Below, in pieces: positions 63,054-63,615 of a DNA stretch of 63,615 bases. The DNA lies in NCBI RefSeq assembly GCF_900163545.1, contig NZ_FUHW01000053.1:1-63615 (forward strand), read 5' to 3'. This stretch comes from Arthrobacter rhombi. Its GTDB lineage: Bacteria; Actinomycetota; Actinomycetes; Actinomycetales; Micrococcaceae. A program made the translations under genes and the position numbers. The notes below the pieces were generated by a model. That model saw nothing but the letters and a program-made list of their open reading frames with translations, was not told the origin of the DNA and ran no database searches. The first letter of the stretch is position 1; the number at the start of each line of letters is the position of its first letter.

Positions 63054-63546
63054 GCGTGTCCGCTGTCCGAGTCCTGATATGGCGCACCAGACCCGGCAGA
63101 GCGGCGTTGATGAGCTGTTCCGTGATCGCGAAATCGGCCTCATCGCCGTACCACGGATCGTAAATACCTTGTCCGGTCGGGGCCTCCTGGGCCACCGAGG
63201 GGTCGAAGGAACGCAGCATATGGACCTTGGAACGGTCGGTTTCGTTTCCGGCCATCCGACGGAGGGCCTCGAAGTGATCGGTGTCGAGGGCCAGGATCAG
63301 GTCCGTGGCGGCGAAGTCCTCCGCGCTGAATTGGCGGGCTACATGGTGGGAAGGGTCAAGGCCGTGGCGGGTGAGTAGTCCGGCGGCTCGGGGGTCCATG
63401 GGGCGGCCAATCTCCCAGTCGCTCGTTCCCGCCGAATCGACGTCCACGCCAGCGACGCCGGCATCCTGCAGTGCGGCACGGAGCAGATGCTCGGCCATCG
63501 GGGACCGGCAGATGTTGCCGGTGCACACTGTCGTGATCCTGTACAT
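63043..63546 (-). CDS. Low-molecular-weight protein-tyrosine phosphatase
   Basis: A 167-aa phosphatase. The P-loop VCTGNICRSP has the nucleophile Cys8 and Arg14; the general-acid aspartate is in 'IYDPWYGDEADF', with the tyrosine pair around the active site. 'LDTDHFEALRRMAG' is also conserved. The 14 last residues overlap the start of the kinase-PabB gene, so the two share one transcript. LMW-PTPs act on tyrosine-phosphorylated proteins or arsenate; no arsenic gene is near. Confidence 0.94.
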   Translation of the reverse strand: MYRITTVCTGNICRSPMAEHLLRAALQDAGVAGVDVDSAGTSDWEIGRPMDPRAAGLLTRHGLDPSHHVARQFSAEDFAATDLILALDTDHFEALRRMAGNETDRSKVHMLRSFDPSVAQEAPTGQGIYDPWYGDEADFAITEQLINAALPGLVRHIRTRTADTRGA

Positions 63547-63615
63547 GATGCCAGTCTAGGTGTATTGACCACGGACGTTGGTAACGCTCCGGGGTAGTTG
63601 AAATAGGGAAGACCT

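Noticed and set aside
1..63615. CRISPR arrays, insertion sequences, prophage or antiphage islands
   Set aside because: No regularly spaced repeats, transposase, integrase or known defence genes were found on either strand; most genes are housekeeping or metabolic.

Overview
The window is chromosomal DNA of a high-GC Gram-positive bacterium, most likely an actinobacterium of the order Micrococcales and close to the Arthrobacter group (Micrococcaceae). This placement is an inference. It rests on very GC-rich third codon positions, GTG and TTG starts, start codons only 6 nt behind a -10 hexamer, the zinc-free L28-L33-S14 operon, a single-chain serine deaminase next to glyA, and MrpA carrying a fused MrpB domain. 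I see no rRNA, CRISPR array, intact insertion sequence, integrase or prophage. One tRNA is present, tRNA-Gly(CCC).

Layout. 1-5 kb: the glyA 3' end, L-serine deaminase (sdaA), an acetyltransferase, mgtE with a structured leader, and a Vms1/Rv2629-like protein. 5-9.7 kb: an orphan zinc-binding lipoprotein with a Zur-like operator, then single accessory genes of unknown or generic function, several apparently leaderless. 9.7-14.8 kb: a long acyl-CoA dehydrogenase opposite a MarR regulator, the rpmB-rpmG-rpsN operon, a DnaJC28-type protein and HU. 14.9-23.5 kb: a copper-handling and heme-peroxidase locus (His-rich membrane protein, CopC, PCuAC lipoprotein, Tat-exported DyP peroxidase, CopD-CtaG fusion, lipoprotein), then an NHLRC2-like thioredoxin/propeller protein. 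23.5-26.5 kb: a MarR-MFS pair and an anchored extracytoplasmic protein.

26.6-32.9 kb is a methionine regulon: an S-box-type SAM riboswitch followed by metF-metE-metY-metB. It covers methyl-THF production, B12-independent methylation of homocysteine, direct sulfhydrylation and trans-sulfuration. 33-34.2 kb is a lower-GC patch with two small membrane proteins. 34.2-38.9 kb holds a MarR-DHA2 drug exporter pair, a membrane protein with a Pro-rich tail, and panD coupled to an AEC carrier. 38.9-47 kb holds the tRNA, the khtT-khtU K+/H+ antiporter pair, an SseB-like gene, class I fumarase, a VanY-type peptidase, dcd, and an SDR-MFS pair.

47-53.6 kb is a complete overlapping mrpA(B)CDEFG Na+/H+ antiporter operon. 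54-57.2 kb is a TPP riboswitch, ykoE, and one polypeptide fusing two ECF ATPases to the T-component. The window ends with an SH3b/M15 peptidase, pabC, a cardiolipin synthase, a P-loop kinase-PabB fusion and a low-molecular-weight tyrosine phosphatase. pabC and the PabB fusion flank cls, so a p-aminobenzoate/folate theme links this end of the window to the folate-dependent metF-metE branch and to glyA.
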